Assembly (NCBI GenBank): GCA_017436705.1
Contig: JAFSCP010000046.1
Coordinates: 62,001 to 126,000 of the forward strand
Length of the DNA stretch: 64,000 nt
Direction: 5' to 3'
Origin: Bacillota bacterium
GTDB taxonomy: Bacteria > Bacillota > Clostridia > Peptostreptococcales > Anaerovoracaceae
The first letter of the stretch is position 1; every line of letters starts with the position of its first letter. The translations under genes and the position numbers were made by a program. The notes below the pieces were generated by a model. It was not told the DNA's origin, searched no databases, and saw nothing but the letters and a program-made list of their open reading frames with translations. Below are positions 40,700-48,322 of the stretch, piece after piece.

Positions 40700-41062
40700 T
40701 TGATAGTAAAAAAAGGCGATTTGTTTTTTGCTGATTTAAGTCCCGTAGTAGGCTCGGAACAAGGGGGAATAAGACCTGTACTTGTTGTACAGAACGATGT
40801 GGGAAACAAATACAGCCCGACCATTATAGTCGCGGCTGTGACTTCACAGACAGGGAAGGCAAAACTTCCGACCCACGTAGAATTAAAAGCCACACAGGGC
40901 GGACTCAGCAAAAACTCGGTGGTTCTGCTGGAACAGCTGCGGACCATCGACAAGCAGAGACTGAAGGAAAGAATCGGCTCTCTGGACGGCAGCCAGATTC
41001 CCGTAGTGGATGAGGCACTGGGCGTCAGTCTGGGGATTGCCAATTTACCGGAAAATCGTTAA
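40700..41062 (+). CDS. ndoA: mRNA interferase EndoA/MazF-type toxin, no adjacent antitoxin
   Basis: 120 aa from TTG 40700, 8 nt behind GAGGAG. The sequence tracks Bacillus EndoA throughout (MIVKKGDLFFADLSPVVGSE, RPVLVVQND, KLPTHVELKA, VVLLEQLRTIDKQRL). EndoA cuts RNA at specific short sites during stress. It is normally encoded behind its antitoxin EndoAI, often after alr. Here nnrD precedes directly and the 34-bp gap has no room for an antitoxin. It may be kept in check by an unlinked antitoxin. Confidence 0.92.
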   Translation: MIVKKGDLFFADLSPVVGSEQGGIRPVLVVQNDVGNKYSPTIIVAAVTSQTGKAKLPTHVELKATQGGLSKNSVVLLEQLRTIDKQRLKERIGSLDGSQIPVVDEALGVSLGIANLPENR

Positions 41063-41159
41063 ATTTCATAGGAAAGTCCTTGCAGGGGCAGGGGCTTTCC
41101 TGTAAAATATATATTAAGTAAATATGCACAAATGCATCAACATCAAACTGGAGGAAAAA

Positions 41160-41978
41160 ATGGATTACAAACAGTACGAAGAAATTGCTTCCCGTGTGCG
41201 CGTGGACATTGTGAAAGCAGTACATAAGGCCGGCTCCGGTCATCCGGGCGGCTCACTTTCCGCAGCAGACATAGTAACAGCACTTTATTTCAAGGAAATG
41301 AACATCGATCCGCAGAACCCTAGAATGGAAGGACGCGACAAGTTTATCCTTTCCAAGGGCCACGCAGGTCCTGTTCAGTACGCAGCACTGGCTGAAAGAG
41401 GCTACTTCCCGGTGGAAGATTTTATGACTCTCCGTAAACTGGGCAGCAAGTTCCAGGGGCACCCTAACAGAGACAAGGTTCCTGGAATTGAAATGTCTAC
41501 AGGTTCTCTCGGTCAGGGTTTCGGTGTTGCCGTTGGTATGGCAATGGCAGGCAAGCTGGACAAGAGCGAAGGCAGAGTTTACGTGCTTCTTGGCGACGGC
41601 GAACTTCAGGAAGGTCTTATCTGGGAAGCTGCAATGGCAGCAGGCCACTACGGACTGGACAACCTTTGTGCAATCGTTGACTGGAATGGTCTTCAGATTG
41701 ACGGAAACAACGACGATGTAATGACTGTAAAGCCAATCGACGAAAAGTTTGCAGCCTTCGGTTTCAATGTTTTAGTAATAGACGGACATAATTTTGAAGA
41801 AATCTTTGCAGCATTCGACGCTGCCCGCGCATGCAAGGGCAAGCCGACTGTAATCATTGCAAAGACTCATAAAGGCCGCGGCGTATCTTTCATGGAAGAC
41901 AACGCAGGCTGGCACGGCAAGGCTCCTTCCGAAGAAGAAGCAAGACAGGCAGTAGCAGAACTTGGAGGTGAATGGTAA
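41160..41978 (+). CDS. Transketolase, N-terminal (thiamine-diphosphate) subunit
   Basis: 272 aa from ATG 41160 behind CTGGAGGAAAAA. It covers the ThDP-binding half of transketolase: KAGSGHPGGSLSAADIVTAL, FILSKGHAGPVQYAAL, STGSLGQGFGVAVGMA, and the ThDP motif LLGDGELQEGLIWEA with IVDWNGLQIDG. Many Clostridia split transketolase into two genes. The next gene, overlapping by one base, encodes the partner. Together they transfer two-carbon units in the non-oxidative pentose phosphate pathway. Confidence 0.95.
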   Translation: MDYKQYEEIASRVRVDIVKAVHKAGSGHPGGSLSAADIVTALYFKEMNIDPQNPRMEGRDKFILSKGHAGPVQYAALAERGYFPVEDFMTLRKLGSKFQGHPNRDKVPGIEMSTGSLGQGFGVAVGMAMAGKLDKSEGRVYVLLGDGELQEGLIWEAAMAAGHYGLDNLCAIVDWNGLQIDGNNDDVMTVKPIDEKFAAFGFNVLVIDGHNFEEIFAAFDAARACKGKPTVIIAKTHKGRGVSFMEDNAGWHGKAPSEEEARQAVAELGGEW

Positions 41979-42919
41979 TGGCAGAAAAGATGGCAACAAG
42001 ACAGGCATACGGCAAGGCACTGGTTGAAATCGGCGCTGAAAATCCTAATCTGGTTGTAATGGACGCTGACCTTTCCAAGTCCACTATGACTGCTGAATTC
42101 TCCAAAGCATACCCTGAAAGATTCTTCAACATGGGTATCGCAGAGCAGAATTTATATGCGGCTGCATGCGGCCTGGCACTTTCCGGCAAGGTTGTATGCG
42201 CTTCCACATTCGCAATGTTCGCTGCAGGCAGAGCTTTTGAAATCATCAGAAACTCCATCGGCTACACCCACGCAAACGTAAAGGTATGCGCAACTCACGC
42301 AGGTATCACTGTAGGTGAAGACGGTGCCAGCCACCAGACTTTCGAAGACATCGCTCTCATGAGAACAATCCCTGGCATGACAGTTGTGAACCCTTCAGAC
42401 GGAGCTTCCGCAAAGGCGCTCCTTGCGCAGGTTATCGACATGGACGGCCCTGCATACGTAAGACTGGGCAGAGCTGCAGTTCCTACTTTCTATGATGAAG
42501 AAATGGCTGCTCAGATTCAGCTGGGCAAAGGCAACTGCCTCCGCGAAGGTAAGGACGTTGCAATCATCGCAACAGGCATCATGGTAAATGAAGCAATGAT
42601 CGCTGCTGAAGAACTGGCTGCAAAAGGCATCGATGCACGTGTAATCGACATACATACAATCAAGCCTCTCGACGAAGAAATCATCGTAAAGGCTGCTTCT
42701 GAAACAGGCGCAATCGTAACTGCTGAAGAACATTCAGTAATCGGTGGCCTGGGCAGTGCAGTGGCTGAAGTTGTAGTAAAGAAGTGCCCTGTAAAGATGG
42801 CAATGGTAGGCCAGCAGGATACTTTCGGTGAATCCGGCAAACCTGACGAACTCAAGGCAAAATACGGCATGACTGCTGCAGATATTGTGGCTGCAGTATG
42901 CGGAGTGCTCGGCAAATAG
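41978..42919 (+). CDS. Transketolase, C-terminal subunit
   Basis: 313 aa from ATG 41978, 7 nt behind GGAGGTG; an ATG at 41972 touches the binding site. It holds the pyrimidine-binding and C-terminal domains: VVMDADLSKSTMTAEF, FFNMGIAEQNLYAAACGLAL, ASTFAMFAAGRAFEIIRNSI, THAGITVGEDGASHQ, and the C-terminal TAEEHSVIGGLGSAVAEVV. It forms the active enzyme with the preceding subunit. Confidence 0.95.
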   Translation: MAEKMATRQAYGKALVEIGAENPNLVVMDADLSKSTMTAEFSKAYPERFFNMGIAEQNLYAAACGLALSGKVVCASTFAMFAAGRAFEIIRNSIGYTHANVKVCATHAGITVGEDGASHQTFEDIALMRTIPGMTVVNPSDGASAKALLAQVIDMDGPAYVRLGRAAVPTFYDEEMAAQIQLGKGNCLREGKDVAIIATGIMVNEAMIAAEELAAKGIDARVIDIHTIKPLDEEIIVKAASETGAIVTAEEHSVIGGLGSAVAEVVVKKCPVKMAMVGQQDTFGESGKPDELKAKYGMTAADIVAAVCGVLGK

Positions 42920-42933
42920 TTTGTTTTTTTAAG

Positions 42934-42961
42934 AAAGGCTCTCGTCTGAGGGCCTTTTTTT
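42934..42961 (+). terminator. Transketolase operon terminator
   Basis: AAAGGCTCTC (42934-42943), loop GTCT, GAGGGCCTTT (42948-42957), followed by a T-run. Confidence 0.9.
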
Positions 42962-43009
42962 CGTGCGTGCAAAGGGCGCGCGCGGTGGAGACTTGCTGGT
43001 GCGCGGTCT

Positions 43010-43053
43010 GCAAAGGGAGTGGGTGTGGGCCGCAAAGGGAGTGGGTGTGGGCC
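43010..43053. repeat. Tandem 22-bp repeat in the nuclease-gene upstream region
   Basis: GCAAAGGGAGTGGGTGTGGG(CC) occurs twice, head to tail (43010-43031 and 43032-43053). Its core GCAAAGGGAGTGG also occurs in both 262-bp repeats at about 21982 and 23150, which flank the related nuclease gene. Confidence 0.85.
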
Positions 43054-43074
43054 GTTTTCCAGGAAGGGCGGTTG

Positions 43075-43266
43075 GTTTTCTGTGGGAAAACATCCGGCCT
43101 GTTTCAGAAAATTCCGGGCGGTTTTGGCGGTTCCGGGGTGGTTGTTAACGGAAAACACCGAACTCCAGATGTCGAACTTTGCCGAAAGATGTCGTTTTCG
43201 ACAAAAATCGATACCAATTTATGTAAGCGTTTTCTTTAGACCTGCAATTGTTTTCTCGGAGAAAAC
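43075..43266. repeat. Palindromic non-coding repeat upstream of second nuclease gene
   Basis: Hairpins GTTTTC/GAAAAC (43075-43091), TGTCG-TTTT-CGACA (43190-43203) and GTTTTCTC/GAGAAAAC (43250-43266). The stretch after the first hairpin aligns by eye with 27157-27200. No reading frame here looks real. The whole spacer from 42962 to 43376 is otherwise without genes. Confidence 0.7.
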
Positions 43267-43311
43267 CAAAGCAGGGTTACAGAAAACATCCGCCCCAAAC
43301 CCACAAAACTA

Positions 43312-43340
43312 TTGACTATTAAAATGCAATAATGTAAAAT
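43312..43340 (+). promoter_or_regulatory. Promoter of the second PD-(D/E)XK gene
   Basis: TTGACT (43312-43317), 17-bp spacer, TAAAAT (43335-43340), 36 nt before the ATG. Confidence 0.75.
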
Positions 43341-43376
43341 TATTACATATAATTATGCAAAACAAAGGGGCAAACG

Positions 43377-44081
43377 ATGGATTATCTGAAAAACACAATA
43401 TTTTATCTGGCTTTTCTCAGGAGAACGAAGATACAGATGGAAACCAGGCTGAAGCAGTTGCCGGATGGCAGGCTTGTACGCAAGCGGGCGCGGGGAAAAA
43501 CATATTTTTATGCGGAAAAGGGCGGCCAGCTCAGGAGCCTGCTTTCGCACAGATGGGAGCGGGATGTTTTCAGGGAGAAGGAGCATATTCAGCGCATGCT
43601 GGAGCGAATAGGCCAGAACCTGCCTTTACTGGAAAACATGATTGAGCATTACCAGCCGGTGAGTCAGTGGGACGATTTGTGGAGCGAACTGGGAAACGAC
43701 GAAAATACATATAAAACAGAATACAAGCGGCACTATTACAGGGGAATATACTACAGGTCCAAGTCGGAAATGGCCATTGCCATGGTACTGACATCGTATG
43801 GCATTGAGTTTAAATATGAAAGCACGCTGACCGTGGGCGGGCGCAGGATTCATCCTGATTTTGCAGTTAAACGGCCGGGGGACGGACAGGTGATTTTCTG
43901 GGAACATTTCGGCAGGACCGATCTGGACGATTACCGCAGCGACATGTACGAGAGGATTGAAAACTACAGAAACAGCGGGTTTGACATCTGGGGCCGGGTG
44001 ATTATGTCTTTTGACGGGGAGGATGGCAGCATTAACGGCGATATCATCGACAGGCTTATCAGAGTGTTTATTCTCCAGTAA
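43377..44081 (+). CDS. PD-(D/E)XK nuclease-like protein, second member
   Basis: 234 aa behind AAAGGGG. N-terminal half: charged, with RLVRKRARGKTYFYAEKGG and predicted helices. The C-terminal half shares the pattern of the 22288 protein: YYRSKSEMAIAMVLTSYGIE (Glu), then RRIHPDFAVKRPGDGQVIFW (Asp) and EHFGRTDLDDYRSDM. In the E-x-K position this copy has E-H-F, so the catalytic Lys seems to be replaced, unlike E-H-K in the other copy. It may use a displaced residue or be inactive. Biological role unknown. It has its own promoter directly behind repeat DNA related to that around the first copy. Confidence 0.72.
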   Translation: MDYLKNTIFYLAFLRRTKIQMETRLKQLPDGRLVRKRARGKTYFYAEKGGQLRSLLSHRWERDVFREKEHIQRMLERIGQNLPLLENMIEHYQPVSQWDDLWSELGNDENTYKTEYKRHYYRGIYYRSKSEMAIAMVLTSYGIEFKYESTLTVGGRRIHPDFAVKRPGDGQVIFWEHFGRTDLDDYRSDMYERIENYRNSGFDIWGRVIMSFDGEDGSINGDIIDRLIRVFILQ

Positions 44082-44159
44082 CGCAGCAAACTCTCCGGCA
44101 TACGGCCCGCTTTCCGCGCATAAAATTTAGCAGATATTATGAGCGGAGGGAGTATTTTT

Positions 44160-44669
44160 ATGAGTGAAAATAATCAGAGAACGCGGGGGAAGTTTTTCAG
44201 GAAGCCTAAGAAAAGAACCCTGGGAATCCTTGGAATTGCAGCAGTTCTGGGAGCTTTGGCATATATGGCGGCGGGCAGCGGGCTCATTGAAGCCGGTGGA
44301 AGACGCAATGTGGAGTTTACTCAGCTTGCCCAGGATGCAGTACCGCAGACTATTGAGGCCGATGTGATTCCTGAGTACCGGGACCTGGAGCGTGCTCTTG
44401 GCTGTCTGGTGGACGGCAAGGTTTACGTGGTCGTGACCCGGGGCGAAAAACCAACGGCAGGTTATGATCTTGCAATTGAAAAAATGAAGCTGGAAAAACG
44501 GGATGGCAAGACCAATCTGGCGGTCCACGCTTTGTTCACCGAACCGCCTGCAGGAACAGCGGTGTCGCAGATAATAACTTATCCGTATGTGGTGGCAGAG
44601 ACCGGTCTGGAAACTTTGCCGGATACCATTGAACTGGTGGTGAAATACGAAGAGAGCAATATAGCGTAA
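44160..44669 (+). CDS. Membrane-anchored PrcB-like protein
   Basis: 169 aa from ATG 44160 behind GGAGGGAGT. A basic N-terminus (RTRGKFFRKPKKRTLG) and one membrane helix (about 23-43) are followed by an extracytoplasmic domain. Its C-terminal part matches the PrcB_C pattern: KVYVVVTRGEKPTAGYDLAI, MKLEKRDGKTNLAVHALFTE, then a YPYVV strand. PrcB partners a subtilisin-like protease in Treponema; in Clostridia the fold occurs alone and its role is unknown. The next gene follows after 47 nt and may be in the same operon. Confidence 0.7.
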   Translation: MSENNQRTRGKFFRKPKKRTLGILGIAAVLGALAYMAAGSGLIEAGGRRNVEFTQLAQDAVPQTIEADVIPEYRDLERALGCLVDGKVYVVVTRGEKPTAGYDLAIEKMKLEKRDGKTNLAVHALFTEPPAGTAVSQIITYPYVVAETGLETLPDTIELVVKYEESNIA

Positions 44670-44716
44670 TGCTTATTGCTCTCTGTTGTAATATAACATA
44701 AAAAGGAGAACAGATT

Positions 44717-45496
44717 TTGGAAGTACTATTTGGAAAAAAACAGGATGACAAGCAGTGGCAGCCGCTGGAGCACGGAATCATGATGGACCGCCACAGACAG
44801 GTTATCGGTGTAATCGGTATAGGCAGAGGTGCGGGAGCGACTTTTGCGGCAATGGGGCTGGCCGTGAAGATGGCGGAGATGACAGAAGGTGTCACGTTTG
44901 CAGAGGGCAGGCTGCAGGCGGCGGACGGAAATGGGAGAAGAAACGGAGACAGTGAAAACAGTGCACACAGGCTGCTGGCTGTGGACAGGCACTTTGAGAA
45001 AAAGGCGGCAGCAATGGGCAGCGGTCCGGGAAAACGGACAAACATTTATCATAAGGTCAACTGGGCTGTCTGCGGTCAGCTTCACCCGGGCGCAGACGGA
45101 CATGAAACAGAAGCAGAAGAACCGGATTACCGGACTTTTCCCGGGAAATATATTATCGTTGACAGTCCGCAGAATACAAAGGATATGGACATTATTGTAT
45201 GCGTGGTAGACCCTTTGCCGTCACGGATAATGGCAGGACTGGAGACTTTCCGCCGGATTAGAGAGCAGCAGATGGTGCCCGTAATCTGGGTGATGAACAA
45301 AGCAAGCAGTGCCGCCGGCAGGCGTGAGGTAGAAACTTTTCTCAGGCTCAGATTCACTCATTCAATTCCGCTGGTTGAGGCGGAGGCCTTTTACCGTGCA
45401 GAATTCAGATGTACCCAGCCGGTATTTGAGCATGGTATGGCAGGGACCGATGAGGCTTTCAGAAGGCTTGCGGAAGAAATTTTGTTACACAATTAG
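44717..45496 (+). CDS. P-loop NTPase-like protein with deviant Walker A
   Basis: 259 aa from TTG 44717, 7 nt behind AGGAGA. Residues about 28-52 read VIGVIGIGRGAGATFAAMGL, like a ParA/MinD-type P-loop but without the Lys. Later YIIVDSPQNTKDMDIIVCVV resembles a Walker B region, and VPVIWVMNKASS a nucleotide-specificity strand. It may bind nucleotide weakly or be a degenerate relative; such GxGA(T/S) variants occur in Clostridia without assigned function. The region between (about 70-125) is low-complexity and charged. It precedes ftsE by 115 bp. Confidence 0.6.
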   Translation: MEVLFGKKQDDKQWQPLEHGIMMDRHRQVIGVIGIGRGAGATFAAMGLAVKMAEMTEGVTFAEGRLQAADGNGRRNGDSENSAHRLLAVDRHFEKKAAAMGSGPGKRTNIYHKVNWAVCGQLHPGADGHETEAEEPDYRTFPGKYIIVDSPQNTKDMDIIVCVVDPLPSRIMAGLETFRRIREQQMVPVIWVMNKASSAAGRREVETFLRLRFTHSIPLVEAEAFYRAEFRCTQPVFEHGMAGTDEAFRRLAEEILLHN

Positions 45497-45540
45497 TAGT
45501 ATATCCATAATTTACTATTTAATTTCGGGTCGATATGTAG

Positions 45541-45546
45541 TATAAT
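45541..45546 (+). promoter_or_regulatory. -10 box of the ftsEX operon
   Basis: TATAAT 66 nt before the ftsE start; the -35 region (TTTAAT, 17 bp upstream) is weak. Confidence 0.45.
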
Positions 45547-45611
45547 AACAGTGTATGCAAAGAAAAAAGTCATATTGTTGATATAAATTAAAAAATTGGG
45601 GGAAATTTGCA

Positions 45612-46307
45612 TTGATTACTTTTGACCATGTAACGAAAAAATACCGCACAAACATCGGTCTGGACGATGTGAGCGTGCATATCAACAAAGGCGATTTCGT
45701 GTTCCTGGTTGGTCCCAGCGGCGCCGGTAAATCGACCTTTATCAAGTTAATACTTAAAGAAATAAACGCTGACGAAGGCACTATCACAGTTGGGGACTAT
45801 GAAGTGAGCAGCCTGTCAAACCGTGAAATTCCCATGTTCCGCCGCAAGTTGGGAACTGTTTTCCAGGATTTCAGACTTCTGCCTAAGAAGACCGTGTTTG
45901 AAAACGTGGCCTTTGCCATGGAAGTGCTGCATAAGTCTCCGCGCCAGATCCGTAAACAGGTTCCTCAGATCCTCAGCCTTGTGGGAATCAGCGATAAGGC
46001 ACATAAATATCCTGACGAACTTTCCGCAGGTGAGCAGCAGAGAGTTGCCATTGCCAGAGCCATTGTAAACAATCCGCAGGTGCTCATTGCCGACGAACCT
46101 ACAGGTAATCTGGACCCTGACACTGCATGGGAAATCATGGACCTGCTGGAACAGATCAACCTGCGCGGCACAACCATCGTTATGGTTACACATGCCAAGG
46201 ATATTGTGGACAGAATGCGCAAGCGTGTAATTGCAATAGAAAACGGCCATATCGTCAGAGACGAATCAGGCCGGTACGGTTACAAGGGGGTGGAATCTGT
46301 TGAGTAG
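45612..46307 (+). CDS. ftsE: Cell division ATP-binding protein FtsE
   Basis: 231 aa from TTG 45612 behind GGGGGAAA. ABC ATPase with Walker A LVGPSGAGKSTFIKLI, Q-loop GTVFQDFRLL, signature LSAGEQQRVAIARAIV and Walker B VLIADEPTGNLDPDT. FtsE works with FtsX at the membrane to switch on peptidoglycan hydrolases during division or elongation. ftsX overlaps it by 8 nt and an M23 hydrolase activator follows, the classic partnership. Confidence 0.95.
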   Translation: MITFDHVTKKYRTNIGLDDVSVHINKGDFVFLVGPSGAGKSTFIKLILKEINADEGTITVGDYEVSSLSNREIPMFRRKLGTVFQDFRLLPKKTVFENVAFAMEVLHKSPRQIRKQVPQILSLVGISDKAHKYPDELSAGEQQRVAIARAIVNNPQVLIADEPTGNLDPDTAWEIMDLLEQINLRGTTIVMVTHAKDIVDRMRKRVIAIENGHIVRDESGRYGYKGVESVE

Positions 46308-47190
46308 TTTACTTTATAACATCAAACAGGGCTTCATCCAGATTTTCCGTAACAGGGGAATGAGCCTTGCGTCAATATTTTCAATAGTAGCAATGCTGCT
46401 GATTCTGGGACTTTTCTTCGTGATTACAGTCAACGTAAACCTGTTTACAGAAGTTGTGAAACAGGATTATGACCAGGTGGAAGTTTTCCTTCTTGAAGAA
46501 ACAACCAACGCTGAAGCACAGGAACTCATGGCGAAAATCAAAGCCAGAGACGGCGTTACTGATGTGGTTTACAGAACCAAAGATGATGCGCTGGAAATCA
46601 TGAAGCAGCGCTGGGGCGAAAGCGGCTACCTGCTCGACTCACTGGGAGAAAACCCGCTGCCGGCATCAATTCTCATAAGTGTTGAATCGCTGGACAATGC
46701 AGGTGCTGTGGCAGCTTATGCCGGAACTCTTGAGGGAGTTGACGACATTCAGTACTATCAGGAAACAGTTGAAAAACTGACCAGAATCACTGATTTTCTT
46801 CAGATAGGTGCAATGGTTATCATGGTCTTCCTGGTAGTGGTTTCAGTGGTGGTAGTTTCCAACACAGTAAAACTTACAGTATTTGCCCGTTCCAAGGAAA
46901 TCGAAATCATGAAGTATGTGGGCGCGACCAACTGGTTCATCAGAGGGCCATTCATGGCTGAAGGCGTGATTATCGGAATACTGGCAGCGCTGGTATCATC
47001 AGGGCTGATTGCCTTTGTTTACGGCAAAATCGTTGAAACTGTAGGGGCACAGGTTCTTGCAATCGTATCATGTCCGCTGATTTCAGTAGGCTACATGACA
47101 AGCAACATGGTTATTATTTTCCTGGCGCTTGGTGCAAGTATCGGAGCGTGGGGCAGTCTTCTTTCAATGAGAAGATTCCTCGACACATAA
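46300..47190 (+). CDS. ftsX: Cell division protein FtsX
   Basis: 296 aa from TTG 46300 within the end of ftsE, behind AAGGGGGTGG. Topology fits FtsX: one N-terminal helix (about 25-45), an extracytoplasmic domain (about 46-165; VEVFLLEETTNAEAQELMAK), then three C-terminal helices with VKLTVFARSKEIEIMKYVGA. It carries the FtsE signal to extracellular hydrolases. Confidence 0.95.
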   Translation: MSSLLYNIKQGFIQIFRNRGMSLASIFSIVAMLLILGLFFVITVNVNLFTEVVKQDYDQVEVFLLEETTNAEAQELMAKIKARDGVTDVVYRTKDDALEIMKQRWGESGYLLDSLGENPLPASILISVESLDNAGAVAAYAGTLEGVDDIQYYQETVEKLTRITDFLQIGAMVIMVFLVVVSVVVVSNTVKLTVFARSKEIEIMKYVGATNWFIRGPFMAEGVIIGILAALVSSGLIAFVYGKIVETVGAQVLAIVSCPLISVGYMTSNMVIIFLALGASIGAWGSLLSMRRFLDT

Positions 47191-47212
47191 AATATCCGGG
47201 GGATTACAAGAG

Positions 47213-48259
47213 ATGAGAAAAAAGAGTTTACTTTTAATGCTTATAATGGTGCTGACGGTTACCATGTGCGCCAGCGGAATGGCTTTTGCATCAACACAGA
47301 GCGAACTGAGAAACGAGCTTGATGATGTGGAAGCTGCACAGGACGAACTGAGCAAAAAAATGGCCAAGGTGTCCAAGGACATCAAGAGCGCGCAGGCTAA
47401 GGTTGACAATCTGAACTACCAGATCAACAAGACCTCTGACGAAATCGCCAACACCGAAAAAAGAATAGAAAAGAAAAAGGTCGAAATGCAGGAGCGCGAA
47501 GAAAACCTGAACGACAGACTGGTTGTAATGTACAAGAACGGTTCTGTGGGTTTTGTGGATGTACTTATGGGCTCCAACAGCATTTCAGAGTTCGTTTCCA
47601 ACATGGAAATGATCCAGAAAATATACCAGAACGACATCGATGTACTGCAGACACTGCAGACTGAACATGCCGAGCTGGAAGAAATCCAGGCAAATCTCAA
47701 GGAAAAGAAAGTGAGCCTGGCAGAACAGAAATCACAGCTTGCAGTTGAAAAAGCTGACCTTGATGCCAAGAAAAAAGAACTTGAAAAAGAAGAAGACGCT
47801 CTGAAGGAAGAAGCAGACAGACTTACTGCGGAAATCGTCAAGCTGATGGACAAGAACAGTCCTTATGTGGGAGGAGAGTTCGAATGGCCTGTGCCATCCA
47901 GCCGTTACATAACATCATCTTTCGGCAACAGACTTCACCCTACACTTAAAGTATGGAAGTTCCACACAGGTATCGACATCGGTGCATACAGCGGCAAGGA
48001 TATTGTAGCAGCTGCTTCCGGTAAGGTAATAATGTCCACATGGTACGGCGGCTATGGAAACTTCGTAATGATTGACCATGGCGGCGGAATCGTAACATGC
48101 TACGGACATGCTTCCAAGCTTATCGCCAAGAAAGGCGACATTGTAAAGCGTGGTCAGGTTATCGCCAAAATCGGTTCTACCGGACGTTCCACCGGCCCTC
48201 ACCTTCACTTTGAGGTCCGTGACAACGGTGAGTACATCAACCCTATGAATTATTTTTAA
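47213..48259 (+). CDS. Secreted M23 peptidase with coiled coil (EnvC/CwlO-like)
   Basis: 348 aa. Signal peptide 1-25 (ending GMAFAS), a long coiled coil (about 30-210; DDVEAAQDELSKKMAKVSKD), and a LytM/M23 zinc peptidase at the C-terminus with HTGIDIGAYSGKDIVAA, GGGIVTCYGHASKL and GPHLHFEVRDNG, keeping the Zn and catalytic His residues (H-x(3)-D, HLHF). It lies 22 nt behind ftsX, so FtsEX probably controls it. It cuts peptide cross-links during septum splitting or wall growth. Confidence 0.92.
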   Translation: MRKKSLLLMLIMVLTVTMCASGMAFASTQSELRNELDDVEAAQDELSKKMAKVSKDIKSAQAKVDNLNYQINKTSDEIANTEKRIEKKKVEMQEREENLNDRLVVMYKNGSVGFVDVLMGSNSISEFVSNMEMIQKIYQNDIDVLQTLQTEHAELEEIQANLKEKKVSLAEQKSQLAVEKADLDAKKKELEKEEDALKEEADRLTAEIVKLMDKNSPYVGGEFEWPVPSSRYITSSFGNRLHPTLKVWKFHTGIDIGAYSGKDIVAAASGKVIMSTWYGGYGNFVMIDHGGGIVTCYGHASKLIAKKGDIVKRGQVIAKIGSTGRSTGPHLHFEVRDNGEYINPMNYF

Positions 48260-48271
48260 AAAATAAAAGAC

Positions 48272-48303
48272 CAGTGCGCCCGGACCGTTTTGGCCGGGCG
48301 TAC
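48272..48303 (+). other. GC hairpin between peptidase gene and recJ
   Basis: GCGCCCGGACC pairs with GGCCGGGCGT around a GTTTT loop (about 48277-48301). There is no T-run, so read-through into recJ is possible. Confidence 0.6.
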
Positions 48304-48322
48304 AGGCATTATTGGGAGAGTT

